Source: Membranipora membranacea
Lineage: Eukaryota; Bryozoa; Gymnolaemata; Cheilostomatida; Membraniporidae
DNA length: 60,000 nucleotides
NCBI GenBank assembly: GCA_914767715.1
Contig: OU612071.1
Coordinates: 21,327,681-21,387,680 of the forward strand
Direction: 5' to 3'
This document shows, one piece after another, positions 45,899 to 57,900 of the stretch (position 1 is its first letter; each line of letters opens with the position of its first letter). Position numbers and translations under genes: made by a program. The notes under the pieces were generated by a model, which did no database searches, was not told where the DNA came from, and worked only from the letters and a program-made list of their open reading frames with translations.

Positions 45899-48215
45899 TC
45901 AGGCTAAAGCAAAAGCAAAAAGACATTTATAAATAGGGTGTGCCATAGCAACCATCCTCAAAAAGAGAGATTTTTTGACATCTTTGGTGAGATGCATAAT
46001 GTTACATGCAATCTTAAATGGGTTAGTCATTTCAAATTCAGTGATTCTGAAACTAACCTTAACTGTATGCTGATGTGCGTGATAGTTCGAGGTTGCTATG
46101 ATCGGTGGAATTCTAGCTGTTATGGGGTCCCTATTTTTAGCCTCAACACTACAAATCCCTCCATCTAGTTCAGAACTGTGTCGTGTATCCAGGAGCTTCC
46201 ATTTGTCAATGGTTACCTCATCTAATGTATAAACCCTTGGTTGGTCGGTCAGCTCTTTAGCCAATGATGTTAAGGTAAATCTGGCATCTTGTGTTAAAGA
46301 TAAAGCCTCATGTTGGCCAATGGCCCATCCATGAGATGTGCCAGGGTGGTCTTCATGCACCTTAGCTCTCCATAAAGGCATAACGTACTGACTCTAAACT
46401 TAGTTTCCACCACTATGAGCTTAAAAATCCTATAGAGGTCCATGAACCTATTGATACACCCTAACAATGATGCCTGTTCTTTTGGCATCCGGCCCATAAT
46501 CAAAATTAATATGGCAACAGAATCAGCCATCTCCCCAAACAACAGATTAAACATGTAATAATGTGGTCTATTTTTCAGGCCTTCATCATCCATGTGTTCC
46601 TCTAAATTGTTTGAGAGGCTGCCTGATTCATGTTTGAGCAGACAGAGCTGCTCTAGCATATATATCCATATATATAACATGTCACTAGATTATCTGGTAC
46701 CCTTGTGATTGCCCTTGGTAAGCTAAATGATGATTGCTTTGGACTCATGAACTCAAAAACAGCTGTCTCAATAAGGCCCTGGTCTCTAGTTGTATGGGGC
46801 AATGCCTAATACACCCCATGCCTTGACAACACCGAGGTAGAACACTTGGACAGATAGTTTCCTACATAATATGGCACTGAGTCAAGGAGAGTATTGTCGA
46901 ACCACTTTTTGAGTTCTATTTGGGACCATTCATTGATGTCTACAGTGGACCATAAGTTCTGGTAAGTGAAGGCTCCAATAAGAAAACCCACATCCTGATA
47001 GAGCTTACAGTTGTGCATAAACCTGCTCTTATTCCATGCATAGAACTGGTTAGTGGCCGCTTTCTTTGTTTCAGTATATACAAGATTAACATAATTATTG
47101 CTTGGCCTGCTTTAATAGTGTTAGCTTTGTTGACATCTGGTCTAGCTGTCACATCTGTTCCTGATACTTGTTATGAAACTCATTTATCTCAGGGGCATTC
47201 AAATCAGTAAAGGATAATCCATCTTTAACAAGCCTATAGTCTCCCCAGTGTTTAGGTATGGTGTCAAGGCATGTTTCACAGGATTCAGATTTACAGGGGA
47301 GCCTTAGACTGTTGATCATTGCAGCTAAGAGACTATCAGTCACTGGGAGAAAGAGGTGAGCATTTACGAGTGTATCTAAAAGCTCCTGTAGTGTGGTAAA
47401 TGGCAGGATATTAGAGCTAAGGTTATGGCCTCCATAATATTTGGTCATAGAAAGAACATTGACAGCTGTTGTGGTGGTAAGTGTTGCTAACCCAGTAAAT
47501 TCTACCCCTGTTTCCTTAGTGAGCTTTTCACATGCCAACTTAACCTTCTTTGTAGCCTCAACCACCCTGTCTGCTTTGTTAAAATACAGGAAGCAGAAAT
47601 ACCACTATATCTAGGATTGGCTATAAGAGGCTGAACTGAGCTGGGACCCCCACCTGAAGCACTGATAAAAGATATAGTCACTACTTTTAGATGGTGAGAA
47701 TTAGAAGCGCCTATGATCTTAACTGGCCGGCTTATTGGTTTCCCCTTTTGACACACCCACAGGATTATGCAATGATGACAAAAGGGGTTTCCCAGTTTCA
47801 TCTTTCCTAATTGAACATGAAAGGACCTGTGCGTCACCTTGACCACCCTTTTAACCATAGCAGTTGTCGAATGAGCAAGCACATCAGCAGTCCTATATAA
47901 TACAGCACATGCATTAGTAATAGCTAAATGTGACATACAAAGATCATCCTCAAAAAACATATTAACCATGATACATTTACCCTGCTCCCTCCTAATACAT
48001 TGATCGTAAATATCTCTGTGATATTTTTTGTTTACAGAGCCTATAAAACACTCAAACTCACTGGCTGTGTCATTGGCAGCAGAAGATATGTAGATTATAT
48101 CCTGAGGAATCTCGTATAGTGCAGCAGGTATGTGTGGGCCAGTATATGGCTGTATATTAGTGTCATACATATCCTGTGATAGGATTTCGGTCTCAATGTC
48201 TGTTTTGCTGGTCAC
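45899..48215 (-). pseudogene. Broken superfamily-3 helicase-like gene spanning the spacer
   Basis: Minus-strand frames run from inside the right arm (GTG-started frame at 48215; coding-like sequence from about 48316) through the whole spacer to the left junction. The last segment has SF3 helicase landmarks: RVYTLDEVTIDKWKLLD (Walker B, about 46220), LDGG...ARIPPIIATSN (motif C, about 46090) and FRITEFEMTNPF (about 46040). This is the order and spacing of E1-like SF3 helicases of small DNA viruses and related mobile elements. A Walker A-like CLYGELRCMKTT lies in another frame near 46360 and has Met for the second Gly. At least three frame changes (near 47.55, 47.1-47.0 and 46.3 kb) break the gene. 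The upstream part is not recognised. The frame is cut off by a TGA formed at the left arm boundary (45901-45899). Confidence 0.6.
45904..48100. other. Unique spacer between the inverted arms
   Basis: 2197 bp found once in the window. It is almost wholly occupied by the broken SF3 helicase-like gene. The frame crosses the right junction (48101) without a break but stops at once at the left junction (45903), so the right junction looks original and the left looks like the rearrangement point. Confidence 0.8.
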
Positions 48216-48373
48216 ATCTATCGAACTCTGAGACTCGGAATACCTTTTGATCCGTTTCTGATGTCTGTGTCAGTGGAATATCTATATCAGATCCAATATG
48301 GCTGGCACAAGGCTAAAATAAAATAATATAACATTATATCACTGTGTTAACTTGTATATAGATATTAGGTAAT

Positions 48374-48702
48374 GTTCACACGGCCACGGGTTTTGGATTC
48401 TTTGGTTTTGTTGGTGGCCATGTATCGTTCGCTATAGTATCAGTAGTTGTCTTCTGCTGTTTTAGCTCTAATCTTCACCACTTTGAGCTTTGTATTTTTC
48501 CCTGTTCCAAAGGCAAATAAATTAAATTTGTCAATTATCATATTCAAAATAAATATAAATAAGTTGATTGCACTCAATTTTGCAGCAATAATGTGAAAAC
48601 ATGGCTGAGCTAAAGTTTTTTAAATAACCATGCATGCTCAAGGTGCCTGCACATGTTATTTTTAAATCACCGTGCATCACATGTGTAGGCTGAGAACACT
48701 AA
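48374..48702. repeat. Outer-repeat segment on the inner side of the right Harbinger copy
   Basis: Closely similar to 29907-30236 over its full length, ending in the TAA duplication (48700-48702). The minus-strand ATG at 48421 opens a short frame (MATNKTKESKTRGRVN) directed toward the SF3-like gene, so it could be that gene's first exon. With the DUF6589 start at 54924 on the other side, the uninterrupted repeat would lie between divergent genes. Confidence 0.75.
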
Positions 48703-48916
48703 AGCCAAGGCTACATGAGCCGATTTTTACATCGATTTGGGGTCACGAGTGGTTAATCGGGGGATCTGCACGAGTGATTACTCGTGTTAAGTGGACATTG
48801 AACTGGTTGGTCTTTTTGCCCGCGTGAGCAGGACGATCCTCTATGCTGATTGGTTGTTGTAATAATAACGCGGTAAAATACGTCACATCCGTCATCACGT
48901 GACAAGGCTATTAAAC

Positions 48917-50669
48917 ATGGAGGAATTTATTATCTCATTAGTGAAACAACATCCTCCTATTTATAACAAAAAAGACAAGAACTATAAGGACGGGAGTGGT
49001 GTATTTGACAATATTTGGAAAGAGATTTCTGTAGAACTGGGCAATGGAGGCTATCATGACTTGAGAGGTATATATGTGTGATTCTTTTGCTTGTGAAGGG
49101 ACATACAAAAGTCTCTGCTAAGCAAACAGCAAAGTAATGAAAAATAAAAAAAGAAAAGTGCCATGATTCATCATTATCATGGGTATAGATTGGTAATATT
49201 AACAGACCAGCAGACATCCCATGATCATGAGATAACTGACTGATGTTTCACTTTGACTCCAAATGAAACACCAACACATAAAAGCAACAAACCCAACACA
49301 CAGACAGAGTTGACTGACTGGATAAGAAAAGGAAGCAATGGTGAAAGTGCCCACATTTTGGAGGAAATGTATTCCAAAATAGCTGACTGTGATTGATTTG
49401 GTTTTATCTGAGTGCTAAGATTGTTGTTACTTACTGATTTTCTTATCATTTATTGTAAATGTTTTTAGACAAGGACAAGGCAAAGGAAGCATGGGCAAAG
49501 TTAAGAGATAGCTACTACCAAGCGAAGAAACGACTGAGACTCAAACAGGCGAGTGGAAAAGGAAGAGACACTGAATCACCTTGGCATCTGTATAAACAAA
49601 TGATGTGGATGGATGACCATATGGGTTTGAATGTGTGAGTAGATACCAAGATATGTTATACCACCTCACATACAACATTTTCATGAATCCCTTGCGATTT
49701 TTGATTTTCGTGCAAAGTATTTTAAGAATCATCACTGTAAATAACATAATGCCCTCCTAGTTGTAAGCTCATCTGTTTCTACGCTGCTACCCTAGAGGAG
49801 TTATATTTCCGCAGCATGAGGATTTGTCTGCCATTTGTCACATGCTTGAATGAGCTTAATTTAAAGCTAGCCATGATTTACGCCCTCTATTTACTTCCGC
49901 CTCCCCCTTTATCCTATCCATAACTTCCACCCTCAACTTCAACCTCAGCTACCCTAAATTTAGTGATAACTTAAAACTAGATAACCCGAACTCTAGCTAA
50001 TTTTTAAACCGCTGGGGTGATTAAGCGTTCAATTCAGTTAAAGTGTATCGGTGTGTTTGTTGTCTCCACTAAATATTTCTTCTTCTTTTTTAGATCGGCG
50101 ACCAATCTACCTGAACCTGTGACTAACCTGCGACCTCGACCAGAATTAACCTCTTCATCATCAGACGCCATGCCCTCATCACCCACATCATCTGAATGCA
50201 GCTCTCGGAACAATGCCACACCATCCCCTGCTCTTTTCTCACCCGAGCATGTACCCGATTATCATCCGAAGCCATCAGCATCATACCATCATCGATCATC
50301 ATCTACTGTCCAAGCCACTCATTTTCCATTTAACGAAACCACACCAAGCCGCTCTGCAAAAGCTTCTCAACCTTCACCTTAGCCTTTGAGGACTCGCTGC
50401 TAGATCATATGTCAACGATGAAAACACGAATAGAGCAGCGAAGGACCGCCGTTCCCACCGCTACCCCCGCTCCAGCCGACAAGTCAACCATATTTGGCAA
50501 CATGATGGCTAATCAACATCGATTGTTGAGCGAGAGCCAGCAGGCAGCGTGGCTGCTCAAGGTAGGGCAAGCATTTGTGGATGTTCTTAATCCACCTGCG
50601 AACCCCCCTCCTGCGGAGAGCTCCTGGCAATATGATAATCCAATAACATACTCTTCTACACTTCTCTGA
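48917..50669 (+). pseudogene. MADF-domain DNA-binding protein of Harbinger, right copy
   Basis: Exons 48917-49067, 49469-49634 and 50094-50382 join with matching phases. The MADF domain spans exons 1-2: MEEFIISLVKQHPPIYN, FDNIWKEISVELG, AWAKLRDSYYQAKKR, WHLYKQMMWMDDHM. Exon 3 is Ser/Pro-rich and ends in TAG after SAKASQPSP. A plausible C-terminal segment (50390-50669: FEDSLLDHMSTMKTR, ESQQAAWLLKVGQAF) follows in another frame, so either an intron was missed or one frameshift has removed the tail. In Harbinger transposons this Myb/MADF protein accompanies the transposase and is needed for nuclear import and binding to the ends. Confidence 0.8.
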
Positions 50670-51649
50670 AATCTTTTCATATAATATTTATACATAAATC
50701 AATCTGAATTTTATATGTAAGAGTTTCTGCTACTTATATTATATACCTTATATCTTTACATATATAAAACCTATTTTTACTCATATACTTATCCCATATA
50801 CACAGAAATATTTTTACAATATTTTCATGTCAAAGAATTCTCAAGCATTATATTTACTTTTAATATGTCCATTTCCTCTCAGTCTCTTTGTGAATTTATT
50901 GCTACCTCAGTTTGTTTCAAGTAGTTCAGTACAATCCTACTGCTTCATTATATATATTTTTAATAAAAATACATGCATTGCAAAAATTCATAATAAATGT
51001 ACGATGTGATATGAAAACATCCCCGATTAAATCTGGCCATGATTCTGGAGTTGTCTGACAGCCAAATGTTACAAAAAGTTAATGTGATCTAGTATTTTAC
51101 TGGTCTTCCTTGTCATTGCCAACTACCACCATACCACTTGTCCATTGTGCAAATATAGTATTCACTGTGGCCTCTACCACCTGCATAATATGCATTTATA
51201 CTTGACAATATTTTCACAAAATGCAAAACTACAAACTCTCTGATTAAACTTTGCAAACAGTCTGGAGTTGTTTAGCATCAATTTGTTGATGATTTCTAGT
51301 TATGTACTGGTCTTAGCAGTCGACATCATCTGGGCAACTTAACAATTGGCCAAATCTAGTTCTCACATTGCCACTGCATGTGCTCAAATACTACGTTGTC
51401 TCAACTACTCAGAAATATGCTGGATGACAAGTCGCAATAATAGCGGGAAGAATTATTGATGTTGGAAAATAAAATCACTGCTGATTATAATATACAAAGT
51501 GTCTGGAGTTGTCTGACATCAAATAACAACAGAGTCAACGTATTCTAACGTATTCTTGTAATATACTCGTCCTGCCAGTCAACCCCACCTGGCCCACTAA
51601 ACCATTGTGAAAAACGGGTTCTGACATTTGATGCTGCTGCTGCATCCAT

Positions 51650-51910
51650 GCAAGCGACAAGAAGTCCTTACGCAAAATATTTAAAGATGCCGCCAAGTTA
51701 GGGATTGAGCACCCCGATATAGATGCTCTGGTGGCCAACCAGATCAAGACATTTGGACTACGGTACATACACGATGAAGAGCACTTTATCAATGACTTTC
51801 TAACTAAATGCCCCTCAGGTCGCTACCGCACCGTTAAATATCGGGGTACATGGGGTAGAGACAGCTTTTTAAGACATCTCATACATACACTTACTAATAT
51901 ACTATTCTAA
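51650..51910 (+). pseudogene. Unrecognised mobile-element ORF remnant in Harbinger, right copy
   Basis: About 86 codons with KKSLRKIFKDAAKLGIEHPD, DALVANQIKTFGLRYIHDEE and RYRTVKYRGTWG, ending TAA after TNILF. No start was assigned. A homologous fragment lies in RecQ intron 1. It is located between the two convergent Harbinger genes and could be cargo or a nested element. Confidence 0.5.
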
Positions 51911-51996
51911 AAACTTTTTATACAACAGAGATCTGATTTTTTCCCTGTTTTTCTTTCTTGTCAGTATTAACAACGTATTTCGTGACAAATTTTTGT

Positions 51997-54093
51997 CTAT
52001 GATAGTAATAAATCCATCCATCCATGGCCTCTGGCAACTGCGTTGAGTCTTGGCATACCATCACCTTGTCTCCATAAACCTTCCACAACTTCACCATTAG
52101 GGAGAGGCTGATCCGCATAACCAGGTGGTACATAAGCATTGTCAGTTAGCGATCAGAGCATGTTGTGGTGCACACAGCAGGCTTGAACGATTGAAGTTGC
52201 TTTCTTTCCATCTGCGTCAAGGGGTGTGAACAGAACCCGCCATCTAGCTGATAATATTCCTGTTAAAATGGCAGTGAATAACGTAAACTGACAACTCTAC
52301 AACGCCATAATTATTGAGAACAGTGACGTTTGGTAAATAATTATAATATCATATTCTAATATCTACCCATGATGTCTCAAAAATTCTCAGACTTGCAGGC
52401 ACATAAAATGAAGCTATTTACTGCCATTAATGCTGCCTCTAATTCGAATAACAGGGATTTGAATTTTATATTACTTACCAAAGGTGTTTTCAACCACTCT
52501 GCGAGCTCTTGATAGTCTATAGTTGTACCTCTTCTTTACCATGTCATTTTCCTGGTCTCGTCGTGCAAATGGCCTCAACAAATTAGTCTGCAGCGGAAAA
52601 GCCTCGTCTCGTCTCGTCTGTATTCGGCAGTGATATTGGTGGTGGAACATTCACCTCACCTGAGAAACAAAATATCTCTGTGAACAGTGATATATAGCAA
52701 AGGGTGCAATATATGTAGAGGAGTTGAGACTAATCATTGATGGAGGAGAGGGGCAAAGGACATAGATCATACATAGGAATAATAATATTTGTGAAGGCGA
52801 GGGAATCTTATTAAGTTCGTATGGATAGGAAATCGGGTATCATATCATTAATGTGGGGGGGGGGGGGGGGTGACAGATTGATAGGGAAGAAATCTATAAA
52901 GGGAGGGGGATCATCAGTTCATTTAGGGCGAAAAGGGAGAATCATATTATATTGAAGGTGCAAGGGTATCTTATCATACACAAGAGGGAAGTAGTCTAAT
53001 CTTATTCGAAGGGAGGATTTCTATTTTCATGCAGTAATTGGCAACATACATCAGAGCACAAGTATTACCAGTGAAAAAATTATTGTGTACATACCTCTCT
53101 TCCATGCTTGTCCAAATTGAGATCGTTCCCACACCCCACCATCACTGCAGCTTCCAGTCTGGCCAATATCTACCATGATGAAGCGGTAGTCTGCTCCAGC
53201 TATCGCCATTAGGTTTATCGAGAAGGACTTCTTATAATTAAAATATAAAGTCCCTGTGTTGTCAGGTGCCCGCATGTGGATGTGTTTACCATCAATCGCT
53301 CCAACACAATTCGGAAAATTCCACACATCTAGAAACCTGCGAATGAATAGAGGAGAGCAGCATTATATATTAGGCTACTGACGAGATAGTTAGTGCATTC
53401 ATACATAGATCAATGAGTCTTTTACTCCTTGGATAGATGATAGGGCATCTTAATTGGGAGTTGGGTTCTTACCAGGTGTTCACTTGAAATCAATCTGAGA
53501 TGATCTCAGTCAGTCATTAATACATGAATAAAAATCACTTCAGAACCTAAACCTCAATCTAACTCACTCTCACTTCACTGTCCCTATTTCTCTCAAGTCA
53601 ATGAGAGGACATACCTCTGTGAGACAGATCTCCATTCATTATGGTTGGTGGGAGGTTTCAAGTATATTGGACATAGCATATCCCACAGTGCCTCACAGCA
53701 GTCATATACCATGTCTGACACAGTCTTTCTACCTAGAGCATATATGTACGCTAGGCTATTGAAGTTCATCCCAGTAGCAAGAAAATGCAAAGTCACACAG
53801 AGTCTAGTCTCAGGGTCAATAGCCTTCCTCATCACAGTATCCTGTCTCCTGATCCTTGGTCCAACTATAGCAAGCAGATAGTCAAAGGTGTGTGGTGTCA
53901 TCCTGTACTGTGCATGGAACCTATCAGGATACTGTCTCAATTGCTGAAACCTGTTGATCACTGATGTTTCCTGTCTAGTCTGGTTCAAAGGGTGAACCCA
54001 GTGCTCCCTGTGGTTTCTCTGAAGAGCTAAATATGCCCCCACAACAATGAGAAACATGTAGTGTTCGAGCTCTATATCTTCAAGATCATCCAT
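51997..54093 (-). pseudogene. HARBI1-like Harbinger transposase, right copy
   Basis: Mirror of the left copy. Exons 54093-53615, 53336-53095, 52659-52479 and 52259-51997. The DDE residues, the GACGA-repeat frame loss and the TGA (52155-52153) are the same as on the left, so the lesions predate the arm duplication or were homogenised. Confidence 0.88.
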
Positions 54094-54352
54094 AGCACAT
54101 GGAATCGATTTTACTGAGTGAAGACTGAAGTTCTGCTTAGGTTTTGGAGAGTTCAAGATGGAGGACACATTTAATATGACCTATGTTCGCCCTTGAATCT
54201 CATTGGTCAATCTAGTCACATGACCTATAATCTCATTTAAATCACCGGACCATAACGTACATCAGGTAGGGCTGTGTAGCAGGATTAGCTCGGCCGATCC
54301 TCTCTAAATAGGACATCGACTCGTAATTAACTCGGCTCATGTAGCCATGGCT

Positions 54353-54825
54353 TAACAAAGCACACAAACTTATGTCAATACAATGCCCCATTGTTCTACC
54401 ATACTGACTCTCGTGATCTGACTGGGCATGTAGATCACTGATAAACTAGGCTATCATTACCACAAAGCAGGTGTCGTAAGGCTAAGTACGCATCATGCGT
54501 GACTTGAATTTGCTCATGTGCAAGAACAATGAGTTTGGTTTGGGTTCTGATTGCAATTTTGGAAAGGGGAAAGGGAAATGGGACATCCCCTGCATAAACT
54601 GTCAATCAAAATCAGCTAATAATGACAGGAGAGGATAACTATTAATAACAAATCCGCACGCTTTGGGGAGTATATCACCAGAGCAGGTAGCCAATCAGAT
54701 GGCTTCGGAATTCAGAGACTCAATTTTGCAGAGATCAGGCAGAGATCAGCTCATGCCCAGAGCTGAGCATGCCACTACACAACTCATGCTCATGCAAACA
54801 AATACTTTGATTTAAAAGCTATGCA
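54353..54825. repeat. Outer-repeat segment beyond the right Harbinger copy
   Basis: Begins with the TAA duplication then CAAAGCACACAAACTTATG, as at 30234 onward. It contains about 350 bp not present in the 29907-30345 copy, then rejoins at ACAACTCATG and ends near AAAAGCTATG, about 100 bp before the DUF6589 start codon. Confidence 0.75.
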
Positions 54826-54923
54826 GTAGGCCTTATATTTGTGAAAGTTGACATCATGACCTTAGCGATAGCTTCTTGATCTCAGTCACTCGGTCAGGCA
54901 AACAGATATAAACATGCTTTGAT

Positions 54924-57900
54924 ATGGTGAGTAGGAACAGGGCATATTATAACTTTTTTTTTATTTGGATTCATATTTTCAGCTTGCAATCAGTAGTCTA
55001 CCTATGTATTTTGTTTATATTCTATCTAACTAAGGAAGGTATTTTCTAGCAAATGTGTTGGCTCTGATCAAGGAGTACTCCTTGCTCTGATCCCATTAAT
55101 CAGAGCCAACCCATTTGCTGGTAGGCTACTTGCCTCTCACATTGTTGTGTAGGAAAAGAAAGGTTCTTTGCTTTCAAGAATAAATGATACATAATGATTT
55201 GTGGAGAGAGAGGGCAGCTGTGAATTCTAATATTGGTAACTTTCCCTCTACCTTACTGAATCAATAACAGTGAGCAAGGCTATTCCATTCATATAGAAGT
55301 AAACTGCCACACATCAGATCAGACCAAGGATTTACTCTGTTTTGCTGCATGGAACATTGTGACAGTTTTATTATTGTTCCAGGCAGCTGCTAAGAGACAT
55401 TTATTCACAAGCTCAGAGGACAGATCACCAAGTAATTCCCCAGCTGCCAAGAAGACTAAAAATGACCTTGAGGTTAGTTGGGACCATGATATAGCTTTTG
55501 GCTATTAGTTGATATTGTCAAAAGAACAATGAAATTGCCGAACAGTCTAGTTTGCCTGATTTTGTTGAAGCTATTAGTTGTAAAAGATGAGTTTGACACT
55601 GATCTAACAAGAAAAAGTATATGTATGTGCTCCGTTGGAGTAGATTGGTCAGAGGTGAGTGCGTTTCCACAACTTATGTCCATACAATTTTTGTTATAGC
55701 TGTTCCTGCTCGATAATTTCGAATATGGTCATATGGCCACATTTGGAAAACAGGAACTGCTTGATACATGCAAGCTGGCTGGGTTTCCAGAGCAAATGTT
55801 ATCTTACGGAAACTTCCTCTCTCGTTCCATAAAACGATTGTTTTCCAGACGTGAAGAGTCAGTTGAGCTACGCGGTCGCCAGTAAGTTGTAATGCTATTG
55901 AGTAGAAAAAATATTGCACAGAAATTAATTGGTACATATGTTATTTAAGAAGCTTTAGACCACCACATTCTGTTTCTCTAATGTAATCTTGCTTCTGAGC
56001 GTAGTGGATGGGTGAGAGCTCTTAGCAGACTACTTCACAATATTATAGATTTGATTCACAAACTAAATAATATCACATGTATGTACATTATGCTACGTCT
56101 GAAATTCATTACCTTCCCGAGGTGTTTTAAAGTTGCTAAAATTGTATTGTCTATTTTCAGTCCAAATATGCTATGGATGCATCTCCGGCAGCGACACTCT
56201 AAACCAGAAACATCGCATTCCTCTCCGCTGAAGTTGACTCCACAAAAAAGTTTCACCTGCTGCTGATCATGTAGATTTCATGGAGTACCCTCCCCAATCA
56301 CAGAGTGAGAAAACTTCTCAAACTAAACCGTATGTGGCTACTCCAAGAACACCTCAGAAGCAGGAGTACAAAATTGAGATGGTAGGTTAGATCATGTTAT
56401 GGTGCGACCAACCAAACTTAATCTCCCTTAGATCCCAGAATAATATTGCATTGTGGGTAATTACTTTGTTGTTAATATTTTTAACAGTTCATCATGTTGT
56501 AGTTAGTGAGCTCTGTTGAAGCGATAGTCCTTTAACTGATATGCAATAGCAATTATTGGCCATAGAGATATATATCATTGTTGGTCGTATAATTATTCTA
56601 AGCAGCATAAAGAACACAGGCTAAATACCTCATTGCAGTTTGTGAGCTCTGTTGGAGCAATTATTTTGATTAAAAACACAGTGGCTATTATTGTCAGTCA
56701 ATTTATTACAACGTCGTGGGCCATTTTCATCAGTATAATGAACACAGGCTAACTATCTCGCTGCAGTTTGTGAGCTCTGCTGAAGCAATAGCCCTAAAGC
56801 AGTTACATACAGGACGCCTATCGGCTGGTTTTTTCACGCTGATCAGGTTGCAGCAGTATAATGACCTCTGCTTCACCACGTGCAGCCGTATCCTCAGTCA
56901 AGAAGTAAATGCATATTCTCACGGTCAGTCATTGCTGAGCGGCACCTCAGCGGATGACCTCAGGAACTTCAATATGACTGCGGCAGCAGATGAATTCAGA
57001 AACCGGATACCCCGTACATGCCAGATGATAGAATCTGTGGCATTACGCCCTCATGAGGGCAAAATAAAGACATACGAACATGTTAAACCTGCGGTAACTT
57101 CTTTCATATGCAAATGCCTTGCTATATACAGCGACAGACTCTCGGCATACCGCTATGTCATCCCATCAGTTCTAGGGAGAGGGGGGACCAAACACCATTC
57201 AATGGACCAACTCTCCCGACTCTATGATGTAATGTCCAATGCTCAGAGGGATAGAAAACTCGTGGATTTTGGAATCTTCGACACTATCAAAGAGGAGTGG
57301 AAGGGCCGCGTTATCCCATTTTAGGTTGTATTTGACAATGTGGATAAGCACATCACCTGCAGACACCAGAGCAAGGACAAGAAAAGTCAACTCTGCCATA
57401 TGGTGCAAGCTCTATGTGTCAGTGATCGAGTCACCAAACTCCCAGGCCCTCCTGCATCTGATATCGACAAAGTCACACCTGAGGTACTGCTCATATCTCC
57501 AGCTGACACATCCTGTGTCATGATGCGTATGGTTTTCAATGTTAGGGAAACATGGTCTAAACTGATACCAACGCTGCAGTGGATGTCCCCAAAACCATAC
57601 AGTCATGAATTCACCAGGGACATGAAGAAGCAATCTGAGAAGGTTAGTTAAATTTCTGACATCAGTAACATAAGAGTAATAATGATACTGATATCTAATT
57701 TTGCATACTTGCTAGCTTCGTCACATGGCATAAGTGATTGTGGCTAGCTGAGCATTCAAGACAAGCAAACCTTGAGCAAACTTTGAACTAAGATTAGGGT
57801 TGGTGCTTTGCCACCGCATATTTATGCAAATCTTAATATTCATTAATTAACAGCATGAAATCCTTGTATTATCATCTGCACGCTTCCATTTTAGATCAAC

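Larger units (their letters stand above)
33993..45903. repeat. Left arm of a giant inverted repeat
   Basis: The reverse complement of 48101-60000. Mirror positions add up to 93993 at the outer end and 94004 at the inner end. The differences are explained by a 17-bp indel near 35.8 kb, a 2-bp indel near 37.24 kb and a C-run of 12 versus 16 (about 41140). I noticed about a dozen base substitutions. The inner limit is sharp, after CCTCAGG at 45903. The outer limit is not visible because the window ends. Confidence 0.95.
48703..54352. mobile_element. PIF/Harbinger DNA transposon, right-arm copy
   Basis: 5650 bp, reverse complement of 39656-45301, flanked by TAA at 48700-48702 and 54353-54355. 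The 4-bp length difference from the left copy is the G-run (16 versus 12). The uninterrupted target is preserved at 30234-30236. Confidence 0.92.
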
